Below are positions 35,901-43,405 of a DNA stretch of 64,000 nt, piece by piece (within the stretch, counting starts at the first letter, position 1; the number at the start of each line of letters is the position of its first letter). Below the pieces are notes generated by a model. That model was given only the letters and a program-made list of their open reading frames with translations, had not been told where the DNA came from and made no database searches. The position numbers were made by a program, and so were the translations under genes. This DNA is from Protea cynaroides (lineage: Eukaryota > Streptophyta > Magnoliopsida > Proteales > Proteaceae): NCBI GenBank assembly GCA_028583415.1, contig CM053273.1, positions 89,936,676 through 90,000,675 of the forward strand. Reading direction: 5' to 3'.

Positions 35901-36974
35901 TTGACAAGTTCACACATGAATTTTAATTATTGTTCTTACTGCGTTACTTAAGGATTGAAACTTCATTTGGTTTTTCCTTTCTAGAGCAACCATCTTTTTT
36001 ATTAGGAGCAAGGTTTTTAATCTTGGTTTTAATGCTGGTTTCAGACCTGAGGTTTCAACTGAAACCTGGGATTTTTTCTGAGCTGAATTTGAAACACAGG
36101 TTGAATCCTGTATCGAAACTTTTGTCAAAACCTATATCGAAACATGTAGCAACCTTGAGTTCTGTGTCAAAATCCATTTTGACCCTTGGTATAGTCTCGG
36201 GCCACCTCGAATTATGATTTAGCATGATTAGTAGTAGATCAGTTGTCCTATTTTTTGGGCATCCGTTATCATGATCAGTTATTGATTTACGTTTTGATCA
36301 AATTCTCAGGTACAATACCTGCTAAGCTTTTATTGCAGCTAACGACAGCCTTCCGAGAAGGTGGATTGCGTGACAGGAGTGGTACTTTTCTGTACAAGGA
36401 TCATCTACATAAAAGCAATGTCCCTGTGTTGGCACTTGCTGGAGACCAGGACTTGATATGTCCACCAGAAGCTGTGTATGGTATGTTACAACTCAGTAGC
36501 TCCCCCCCTCCCCCCCCCCCCCCCCAAAAAAAAAAAAAAAAAAACTTCAATAATCTTGTTATGTCATCTAAACTGCTGGTGTTAATGGAGCAGAAACTGT
36601 AAAAATCATTCCTCCGCACTTAGTTTCATATAAAGTCTTTGGAGAACCTGGTGGTCCTCACTATGCACACTATGATTTGGTTGGAGGGCGCCTGGTATGT
36701 ACTTCTTCCCTGATTTTTTTGAGGAAACATTTACACCATTGTGTGGTAGAGCTTTTTCCATTGTAGAACTTTAGATATAATGGATTATGTGAAACACTTC
36801 TTTTTTAACTAGATTTTAGTGGAGGTGGTTCTTACTAGATTTTTTTTTTTAACAGTGAGCCTTTTCCTAATTGTTATCATTTTTTCTTGCTCCTTTATGT
36901 AGGCCGCAGAGCAGGTCTATCCTTGTATAATTGAGTTCCTCAATCGCCATGATGATGTGCATGAATCTTCCTGA
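8956..36974 (+). CDS. Plastid-type alpha/beta hydrolase (At1g15060-like), 9 exons
   Basis: Exons read at 8956-9291, 9419-9496, 22427-23110, 23308-23410, 30786-30886, 31011-31185, 36310-36480, 36594-36694 and 36903-36974. All introns are GT-AG and the joined frame is open for 606 codons. Residues 1-65 are Ser/Arg-rich with few acidic residues before a Ser run, like a chloroplast transit peptide. A hydrophobic strand with LLLLSGVGTNAIGF (about 119-132) is the first core strand. The nucleophile elbow GHSMGG puts Ser at 387, the acid is in AGDQD (about 538-540), and the His is in GPHYAHYD (572 or 575). Exon 3 adds a helical insert of about 200 residues between core strands, as I recall for the Arabidopsis homologue. 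Substrate is unknown. The catalytic triad looks complete, so the gene is probably functional despite transposon-filled introns. Confidence 0.9.
9419..9496 (+). CDS. Hydrolase exon 2
   Basis: 26 codons between acceptor tgtcag and donor gtgagc. Encodes NAPPRNHPLLLLSGVGTNA-type sequence, the first core strand and probable oxyanion loop. Followed by a 12.9-kb intron. Confidence 0.88.
9497..10175 (+). other. Hydrolase intron 2, left part before Copia
   Basis: AT-rich intronic sequence with no recognised element, ending at the caacc target site of the Copia insertion. Confidence 0.6.
10181..10340 (+). repeat. Copia 5' LTR
   Basis: Starts cgttgtaatatgggttcaag (first base of TG mutated to C) and ends caattcaaca directly before the primer binding site. 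Aligns with the 3' LTR except for a T-rich expansion. Confidence 0.9.
10888..11545 (+). pseudogene. Copia gag remnant
   Basis: FIKLDGTNYLMWSRSC and later DLLDGLKTEYDQLWAQIMSR are Copia gag signatures, but stops and frame changes separate them. No single frame spans the gene. Confidence 0.8.
11616..12310 (+). pseudogene. Copia zinc knuckle and protease remnant
   Basis: A CCHC knuckle, CDYCGKERHTQEYC, lies at about 11619-11660. The aspartic protease motif DSGASDHM follows at about 11958-11982 in another frame, with LANGTHSTIYGKGSV downstream. Confidence 0.8.
12330..12955 (+). pseudogene. Copia integrase remnant
   Basis: Pre-integrase WRCRLGHPPLDTLAKLF near 12350-12405, then the catalytic-core segments VLRSDNGREYFETSF and DTPAQNVIAERNNQHLLEVA. 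Frameshifts interrupt the core between 12600 and 12700. Confidence 0.82.
13580..14395 (+). pseudogene. Copia reverse transcriptase remnant
   Basis: TIGCKWVFTVKQNVDGT, then FTQTYGIDYQERFVPVAKM in the next frame, KLKRALYGFK followed by a stop, and LIVYVDVIVITGDD at about 14146-14190. The catalytic YVDD box reads YVDV, so the second Asp is lost. Inactive. Confidence 0.85.
14600..15000 (+). pseudogene. Copia RNase H remnant
   Basis: AFTDAD followed by a stop at about 14627-14650, later LYCDNEFAISIAPN and HNRTKYVEIDCHFIKEKL. Order and motifs are those of Copia RNase H; several stops interrupt it. Confidence 0.8.
15083..15219 (+). repeat. Copia 3' LTR
   Basis: Starts tgttgtcatacgggttcaag after the purine tract and ends caattcaaca. 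137 bp, unusually short for a Copia LTR. Confidence 0.9.
15392..16081. mobile_element. hAT-type non-autonomous element rich in TCGAGA motifs
   Basis: 8-bp target duplication gttcgatg at 15384-15391 and 16082-16089 within the LINE 3' region. Ends read inward caaggttcaaaatctc on the left and cagtgttcaaaatctc on the right. Right interior (15900-16060) has many copies of gtcgagaaatggtcgaga-type units. No transposase. Confidence 0.88.
16326..18248. mobile_element. Probable solo LTR inserted in the LINE, itself interrupted
   Basis: LINE sequence stops after ccattacc and resumes at ccattactgg, leaving 5-bp flanks ttacc (16321-16325) and ttact (18249-18253), one mismatch. The insert begins tggttg and ends ttgcca, and holds a TATA-like ctataaataagag near 17738. 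Without the nested hAT element it would be about 0.9 kb. No primer site or coding sequence, so a solo LTR is the simplest reading; another element type is possible. Confidence 0.6.
16659..17666. mobile_element. hAT-type element, CATAGTTGTCAAGGC family, long copy
   Basis: Perfect 8-bp duplication gtttttag at 16651-16658 and 17667-17674. Perfect inverted ends catagttgtcaaggc / gccttgacaactatg. Subterminal zones are dense in gcctaggcg and ccaaggcg motifs; the centre is AT-rich with no transposase reading frame recognised. 1008 bp. Same family as 25837-26009. Confidence 0.92.
18693..19040 (-). repeat. Tandem duplication inside the LINE
   Basis: Two copies of about 175 bp, each running from the caacc(t)tgttagcca / caacctagttagccaa block to gtggtgtca.ggtggtaat. 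They duplicate the RT-start region (GKAPDPDEVP block), so this LINE copy was altered after or during insertion. Confidence 0.75.
20141..22426 (+). other. Hydrolase intron 2, right part
   Basis: No recognised coding or mobile element. 20290-20560 has repeated gaaatttcgatt-like text that could be an old MITE. Branch and pyrimidine-rich sequence precede the acceptor at 22426. Confidence 0.5.
22427..23110 (+). CDS. Hydrolase exon 3 (helical insert)
   Basis: 228 codons after acceptor ttgcag. Begins CSFARYMSNQGYDTWILEV, the second core strand, then a low-complexity Ser/Glu stretch and amphipathic helices rich in Leu, Ser and Glu (LSERLSGFLSEG). I end it before gtgagg because ending later would add an extra residue relative to the homologue I know and the later site is a weaker donor. 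The frame otherwise runs on three codons to a stop at 23119. Confidence 0.88.
23308..23410 (+). CDS. Hydrolase exon 4 (nucleophile elbow)
   Basis: 103 bp after acceptor aatgcag. Contains GHSMGGILLYGML, with the predicted nucleophilic Ser387. Ends in phase 1 before gtaaga. Intron 4 is 7.4 kb. Confidence 0.9.
23916..24252 (+). repeat. Solo LTR, family A copy 2
   Basis: tgttgg...gttaca, flanked by atcaa and attaa (one mismatch). Near-identical organisation to 114-446, including gacttagtcaaagtagtta and ctaggacttgga. In hydrolase intron 4, sense orientation. Confidence 0.82.
24253..25014 (+). other. Intron 4 spacer
   Basis: Contains a GC-richer patch at 24418-24500 (ctcggtttggctcgttcgg, a possible old hAT-like remnant) and a run of about 25 T at 24819-24842. 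Nothing else recognised. Confidence 0.45.
25015..25459 (+). mobile_element. RTE LINE 3' end fragment
   Basis: Plus-strand text matches the 3' ends of the RTE copies at 15310 and 45080: gagatgaggatgttgaaatgg, cgatacatgataag, aagatgactctagg, ccccatttagttgggattaa, then a ttgttgttgctg tail. 5'-truncated, no intact coding frame. Confidence 0.8.
25717..26953 (+). pseudogene. L1-type LINE fragment (RT zinc-binding C-terminus)
   Basis: Reads INSNIDDGASTLLWLDNWHP before the MITE and DSIVWIASSNGMFSASSAWE, WRVLTQSLPTGDLL and CGLCWAADVNLHYLFFEC after it. This is the zf-RVT module at the end of plant L1 ORF2. Frameshifts and stops occur after 26500. A short A-rich tail (aaaaaag near 26955) ends it. It lacks the EN and catalytic RT parts. 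Confidence 0.85.
25837..26009. mobile_element. hAT-type MITE, CATAGTTGTCAAGGC family, 173 bp
   Basis: Perfect 8-bp duplication atccccat at 25829-25836 and 26010-26017; ends catagttgtcaaggc and gccttgacaactatg. The interior is almost wholly made of gcctaggcgaccaaggcg-type units. It splits the L1 fragment. Confidence 0.93.
26954..28142 (+). other. Intron 4 spacer with simple repeats
   Basis: Holds CT runs at 27284-27304, a (TA)17 tract at 27531-27565, a 31-bp unit (ctgatcatctgcttccatag core) repeated from about 27411 to 27489, and a 16-17-bp ctcctatctttcct unit repeated about three times near 27704-27755. No coding sequence recognised. Confidence 0.6.
28143..30032 (+). mobile_element. Non-autonomous LTR retrotransposon, family A, 1.9 kb
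   Basis: Flanked by perfect 5-bp duplications aagcc (28138-28142 and 30033-30037). LTRs at 28143-28452 and 29701-30032 begin tgttag and end gttaca. The primer site tggtatcagagc follows at 28453-28464 and a purine tract (ggggggctggggggag) ends at 29700. The 1.25-kb interior has no gag or pol motif; it carries a 25-bp tandem repeat. Structure fits a LARD/TRIM-like non-autonomous element mobilised in trans. Confidence 0.92.
29256..29430 (+). repeat. 25-bp tandem repeat, 7 copies
   Basis: Imperfect units of atgcaacctctattacctgc followed by acgtg, back to back inside the non-autonomous LTR element. Confidence 0.9.
30038..30785 (+). other. Intron 4 right end
   Basis: AT-rich intronic sequence with a T run at 30660-30677; nothing else recognised before the exon 5 acceptor. 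Confidence 0.5.
30786..30886 (+). CDS. Hydrolase exon 5
   Basis: 101 bp; acceptor tataag, donor gtaagt. Restores the split Gly codon from exon 4 and reads GFEGRDSGLAAVVTLASS, a core strand following the nucleophile helix. Confidence 0.88.
31011..31185 (+). CDS. Hydrolase exon 6
   Basis: 175 bp; acceptor atgtag, donor gtaagt. Encodes ADPAQALNVPVVPLRALLVA and RPPYVLSWLNPLIS, the lid/cap region. The terminal Cys codon is split with exon 7, 5.1 kb away. Confidence 0.88.
31186..36309 (+). other. Hydrolase intron 6, mostly unclassified
   Basis: 5.1 kb. I see a loose tandem pattern of tggtgattc motifs at about 33475-33590, and otherwise no element ends, target duplications or conserved frames. Old, unrecognisable repeats are likely but not shown. 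Confidence 0.5.
36310..36480 (+). CDS. Hydrolase exon 7 (catalytic acid)
   Basis: 171 bp; acceptor tctcag, donor gtatgt. Encodes TIPAKLLLQLTTAFREGG and VLALAGDQDLICPPEA, where the Asp of the catalytic triad is expected. Confidence 0.9.
36503..36544 (+). repeat. C and A homopolymer block in intron 7
   Basis: Fourteen or more C followed by about twenty A inside a 113-bp intron, between donor gtatgt and acceptor gagcag. Confidence 0.85.
36594..36694 (+). CDS. Hydrolase exon 8 (catalytic His)
   Basis: 101 bp; acceptor gagcag, donor gtatgt. Encodes FGEPGGPHYAHYDLVGGRL with the predicted catalytic His. The preceding intron is only 113 bp and is dominated by C and A homopolymers. Confidence 0.9.
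36903..36974 (+). CDS. Hydrolase exon 9 (C-terminus, stop)
   Basis: 72 bp from acceptor atgtag to TGA at 36972-36974. Encodes AAEQVYPCIIEFLNRHDD-type sequence, the final helix of the fold. Confidence 0.9.
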   Translation, partial: AAEQVYPCIIEFLNRHDDVHESS

Positions 36975-38313
36975 GCAAATGTCATTACCCTTCTAGTTAC
37001 TACTTGTTTCCAACTTCACTGTCTCCTTGCACTGCTCTCCTTTTTTTGGTATGCAAAGGAGCGTTGGATATGTACGTTATGAGGGAAGATGCCAAAAATA
37101 TGTGGCTTGTGTAATGTATATGTAATTAGGAGAAAAAGAGTGTTGGGGGGTGTTGAATGACAATAATAACATGATACAAGGAAGATAGATTTACCGAGTC
37201 AACTTGTTGTAATCAAGGTTAAATTGATTCGCGAAATTGTATAATTCCCATGTATGTTGCCAGAGAAACGACAGTGTACTTGCTGTTCATCAGGAATTGT
37301 GATCTGTGATTATTATTCAAATTTTATTGATTATGATATACTTGCTGCCCATCAGGAATTGTGATCTAATGATTATTATTCAAATTCCTTTTGTTGGTTT
37401 GGTTAATGTGGTAAAGGAGAATGGCTCCAGAAGGTTGGCGTATGTGGGAATTTCAGGAATTGGTGGTAAGACCTGGATCCTCTCCTGTCACCCAATCGTG
37501 CTACCATCCATTGGACGGTCTGGGATGCACAGGAGAAGATCTTTTTCTTGGTACACCCCCCAATCATCTTGTTACCGTCTGGCTTTGAAAGCTAGCTCTC
37601 CGGTGAGCATCCTGCCTCACTACTGACGACAGAGCTCCTTGACTGCATCTATTTCCTGGCAAACGTATCCCATTCCCAACTGAAGCTCCCAATGCCCCGG
37701 GTGGACAGTGATTGTCCCAACAACCAAATCGTATGGTACGCGCCCCCAATCAGCAAGACGCCTCCACTGTAACCATCACCCTTACCTTGAAATCCAGCAA
37801 TCAACTCCCTGTTTTGGCTTTCGCATTGATCAGTGCTTTACCATTCAAAATCTGACTGTCGAATGGACTGTTATGTTGTGACATCAGCAGTGCTTAATCA
37901 GGTAATCCACAGTTGGAACCATCAATTTCTTCTTCAGGACTGGACTTGATCGCAGATGGCAAATATGTTTGGTCATGTTCTTGTTATTAGCAAATTCTGG
38001 CAGGAACAGAGAAACGGAGCCTAAAACATTCCAGCAGCCTAAAACATTCCAGCGAAGAGAGTTGAGACCTCGATCACTTTGCATGCATGGCAACAACCGC
38101 AGTTAATAGCTGAAACCTGATCCAAGAGCTTGGCTCCCACCAAAAGCGCACAAAATTTCACACTGGGCAAATAGGGAGGTGAATTACACACCAAAGAATA
38201 AATGTTTGATTATTTGTTAGTTCAATCTATACACAAAGCAACAGATGAGACAGAAAACACTGATACAAAAACATGAGGCCAATGCAAGCAATGGAGATGT
38301 CAGTCCTCCAGTT
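36975..38313. other. Convergent intergenic region
   Basis: Contains the 3' ends of both genes. 37320-37395 carries two copies of gattattattcaaatt and caggaattgtgatct. A possible MITE lies at 37477-37540 (ggatcctctcctgt and acaggagaagatc in opposite orientation). 37560-37860 is more GC-rich, with no frame I can assign. Confidence 0.5.
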
Positions 38314-38448
38314 TCAATATTGAACTGCTGCAACAGACTTGCAGACAGGACAAGCATTCTTCTGCAGAAGCCACTGCTTAATGCAACATATGTGATAGAT
38401 GTGGCCACAATCAAGTTTTCCCACCTCATCATCTGCTTTGTAATCCTC
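38314..38448 (-). CDS. RING ligase exon 5 (rest of RING, stop)
   Basis: 45 codons including TGA. Encodes LDCGHIYHICCIKQWLLQ and NACPVC, completing the C3H2C3 ligand set only eight residues before the end of the protein. Confidence 0.9.
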   Translation of the reverse strand, partial: EDYKADDEVGKLDCGHIYHICCIKQWLLQKNACPVCKSVAAVQY

Positions 38449-41400
38449 CTACAAAATCCACACATAACATATAAACAACTGTCTCAAACAAAGGACATAC
38501 AATGGGGAAAAGGAAGATGAAAAAAAGAGAGCAAGTGACAAACCCACCTGACAAATGCTGCATTTCCAATCCGATTCAGTTGGAAGAGATGATGGGAAAT
38601 CATCCATCATGATCAAGTGCTTATTTTTTCTGAGGCAGTGGAATATATCATCCTCTCTCAACCCAGTGCTTACATAACCAATTCTATCACCCAGCTCAAG
38701 CAATTCCTGCTTGCATTTTGCATCACCAAAATCAAGCAATTTTTAGTAACAAAACTGCAAGAGTATCATCAGTACAGAATATACTGTATTACACTAAATA
38801 AGAACAAGGTTGGATGGGCATCAATAAAAGGGAGGACTGCAACATGCAAACCTCATATGACATATTATCAACATCAAGCCGCCACTCCCTGTATTGGTCA
38901 TATTTATCTGATCTTCCTCCAAGCAGCAGGCTGTTTTGGAACATCACAATCTGCAGCCAATTACATCGTTCAGAAAATGCAGCGTCCAACGATATAATAA
39001 TTACACAAGTCAAACAATCATCAAGTGTTCTAATCATGCATCAGTCTTAACACCAAATCTTGACATAGATTAAGGGTTACTGGGACACTGAGAGATGACA
39101 AATTCATTATGTGATGCCTTTGCCTTGACTATCTAATTGAGAAATCAAAAGGATGCCTGTGGCAAAATCAATTATAAGGCTGAACCTAAGCACCTCAATT
39201 TTTTGTTCCTGCTGTTGAAATGCTTTATCAGAAAGATCTTAAATAGTTTCAACTCTCAAATTATCCGAAATGAGAAATAATAAACCATAAAATTTCTAAG
39301 CTTAGGCTTTCTTTTGATATGATTTCAATTCCAAACCCAATTTCATATTGATTTCTTGACAAAAGTCAACAAATAGGGTTTTGGTAAAAATTTTGAAATT
39401 TTTTGGTTGCATCAAATAATTTCACGAATGAGAAATACATTTGGTAGTCCACCTGGCCTTTTAGAAGAAGTCCAACTATAGCAAATATATATATATGAGA
39501 AATAAATTTGGTAGTCCACTTGGCCTTTTAGAAGAAGTCCAAATATACATTTGGTATTTCCTTTTAGAAGAAGTCCAACTTTAGCAAATTTGAACCCTCT
39601 TGACCTACACAATACAGATTACGATATACTCCAAGTAAGTCATATAGAACACCTACCCAAATTGGATTAGCTCCAAGTAACCTGAAGCTGTATGCAGGTT
39701 CTGTTGTAGCCTCAAATAACCAGAAGCATATGATTTGTCTGTGAGTATGCATGTCAAAGTCCTCAGTTAAGATCTACTTGTGACAGAACAAATGATTTGA
39801 CTCCAGAAAATATGGAGGACCATCTCCACACAAGCACTTTAAAACGTATGCATGCAGATCTTTTGTTTAACTGTAAGGAATGGGACCATAGTAGCAAGAA
39901 AGTGAAACTGATTTCTCTGTATTACATCTGATCAGATAAGGTAACCCGTCATAAGATGTAGCTATACAAAAATCTTTGCCATGATTGAGAGGACATGTAA
40001 TCCTCTTTGCAACTCTTCTTGCAACAGATTATAAATGAGTCTCACTGGTGCTTCATTTAACACCCGCATGGCAAGCATGCTGATAAGAGATATCTTGGAT
40101 TTCAAGTTCAACAGGATAAGCGCTTTATTCAGTCTCTGCCTTATTCTTTCTACCAAACTACCCACAACTCTTACTCGAAGAACTTGAAGTCAAAGTAGAT
40201 TCAATTTCAGCAATTGAACTCGTATCAGATTTCAAATTCTCAAAACCCACCTGAATTCACATACCCACCCAAAATTGGAATCAGAATTCAAACCCACACC
40301 CAAATTTGAATCAGAATCCAAACTTCCAGAATGATCTTTCCCACCGGCACCTTCTTTGGTCCTCATGAATACTTGGAGGGCCTTCTTCTGCACCAAATTC
40401 AACATACTCAAGAAACCATTATTCCTCGACGAAGTCAAACTCTGTTGCAGTCCAAACAATTTCACAAAATCAGGTAAAACCTTCAGAATATACGAAATGG
40501 ATCTGCCAGAAAGCTCTTGAAGATGAAGGGCACAGCCCCTTAGTAAGAACTGAGTCAGAATCGACCTCAAACATAACGTTGCTGATTGGATTGAGGTAAG
40601 CTCCAATCCAGACCTGAGAGAGCCACAGCTGTCCGTATTTGCCTTTGGGTTCCTTGATGGGTTGGAAGAGCTTTACAATTTCTTGGAGTTATGGTGAGAG
40701 CTCTTCAACAGATTGAAGAGAAGCAGAGGTAACAGAAAACAAAGAGGAAGAGGGGAGTTTAGTGGGTAATCTTCCAACTGAGATTGAAGAGAAAAAGAAT
40801 AGTCTGAACAGAATAGTCGTCGAAATAATTAGGGACATGCAGGTTGGAATGTGGGTTTAAGGAATTGCAATATTCTTGGGGAAAATAAATGGAACAAAGA
40901 GGAAGAAACTGACATGCCCACTGTGTGAAATATCGATAACCCTTGCGAGTTTCAGAGATGAGGAAAGAGGCTTCAGCTATCATATTTCTAGTGTGTGAGC
41001 AGTTGTGGACTTCTTTATTTGACTTCTAACACATTATTATATTCCTTCCCCAGGATTTGAACCGTTGTAACGTGCTCATTAAATGCCCAGTGCAAAATAG
41101 ATAGAAAAGATTTAATGTGTGAAATTGAAAGAGCTTCTATATCAGGAATTCTATTGAAATTAATTTCAATTTCAAAGAAATTGGATACAGAAATCATTAC
41201 AAATGGTCACTGAAATTGAAATCACCCTGTGAAGTTGAAATCAAAATCATACCAAAAGAGTCTTAGACATGTTTTGTTGTATACTCAAGTTTAAAAATCA
41301 TTTCTGAAAGTCTTTCACAACACACTCTTCAATAATTTTGAAAATAAGGGAAGATTTACACTCAAGTTCTATGATTAATGTGAAAATACTGATACTTCGA

Positions 41401-43330
41401 TATTTTGAGTAAATTGTTGAGCACTTTCCCTATTGTCACACCAGGTAATAACGAATCAGATGCTATCATGTAAGGTCCCACACCCATTACTTCTCTGAAA
41501 AGTTATTGTCACTTTGTTTCACCTACAAGGGTTTATTAGAGATTTTTTGGAAAGTAGACCATCCCAATATCATCTCTAGGGGGTCTGAACCATACACTGA
41601 AGCCACCCTAGGAATGCCCATACGACATCTCTCAAGGCTATACGTATGATTTTGGTGTCAAAACCTCTCCAGTCCCCATTCGAAGGGTTCTGTATGCCAT
41701 ATAATTGGTTTCCTTGAACAATTCAAGTTTACATTACATGTCAAGGACATAGTTGGATTTTATAAGACTAGAAGGAGATTTTCATCATAAGATTCAGGTT
41801 GAGGAAATGTATTTTCTAACAAGGAGAGGAACTCTCTAATTTGGGGATATATCCATTCCTCTCCCAATGGCACAGGGTTGGGAAAATTACATGGTAAGCT
41901 CAAACAAATCTAGACAAGTATTCAACAAAAGCACAAAAAATAGAAAATCAATGTACTGTTTTACAATCCATTCTTAAGTAGAAATATTTGAAGCCAACCA
42001 GTAGACACATTGACATTGATACCATTTTATACATCCTTGTATGCACTGGGGATGTAAACCCCAGGGTTTTCTGGTATGGTGGCTATTTTTTAACCCTTAA
42101 ATTGAATGGCACTAGGGTACTTTGATTCATACAATTCATTAATTAGCAGCAAAATAGTAAAAGGGGCAAGTATCCATTAACCTACATAACCTCCTTTTCC
42201 TGTTCTCCGATTCACTACAATTGTGAGGATAAGCTTCCAGACCTTGAAACTTAAGTCATGATCCCAAAAGCTGAAAGGTACACAGAGAATGGCACCAACT
42301 AATTTGCAAAACAAGGGCTATTTCCAAGTTTTGACGGCATGATAGAAAGGAGGAGCATCAGCAGTTGATTAGCCTACCACACCTACAACAGAGAGGGACC
42401 AAAGCAACACTCATGGGCTTTATTTTAGGCCAGTGCCTAGGCCTAGAGACGGGCAGGACTAGGCTTCTTTATGGGGATCAAGAAGGGTGTTTTTTTTTTT
42501 TTTTTTTTTGGGAATTAATGAATGAAGCGAGTCTTTTTAGTTGGAAGTAAGGAACTAAAGGTATATGTCTGAAACCCTAGTCTACCTCCTCTTTAGCTAT
42601 CTAATTATTCTTGTTCTTCCTTCTTCCAATCACTTATCACTTGTATCTTCTGGTTGTGTACAATTGTAGGTATGAAACTAATCTCTTTGCTATCTTATTC
42701 CCTTTCTCAACCTTAATCCCTCTATTTTCAAAGAGCCCCAAAACGAACACCCTAGTGCTGGCCAACACCCATATTCCATTGGACATGCTTCTTGTTCTTA
42801 TTGCTACCAAATAGCAATTGCACCTGCTAAGAAACAGTCATAAAGTAAATTATTTAAGCCTACTATTTAGGAAAGCAGCATCTGTACACCCATCTAATTT
42901 GCACCTTTCCAAGTTTTGGTCCCATCTCAACCTCATGGCCCATGAAGCATTGAAAGTTAACACTAGTTTCAGCCATTAAACAAACTATGAAAATTCAACC
43001 CTTTTCCAAAGCTTCATATTGCAATGTGGGAGAATGAAATTAGGCTGAAAATAACCAGATGAATACATGGTGATGTGGACATGTCCACAAAATCTAAACC
43101 GCCATTTGACAGCTTATTTAGGGTATTCTAAGGAGCCTTTCTTTAACTAACTGCATGGAAGAAATGCTATGTGCCGTGGGTCAAATTTGCAAAGGGAACG
43201 TATTCAGCCTGGGAGGAAAAACACTACCATTTGTATTATGTTAAATGTACAGACCAATGAATGGATTGGCCCACTTAAATGATTGCATACATGGGAAAAA
43301 GACATTATGATCAGATCATTTTTTAACCCC

Positions 43331-43405
<75 letters not shown>

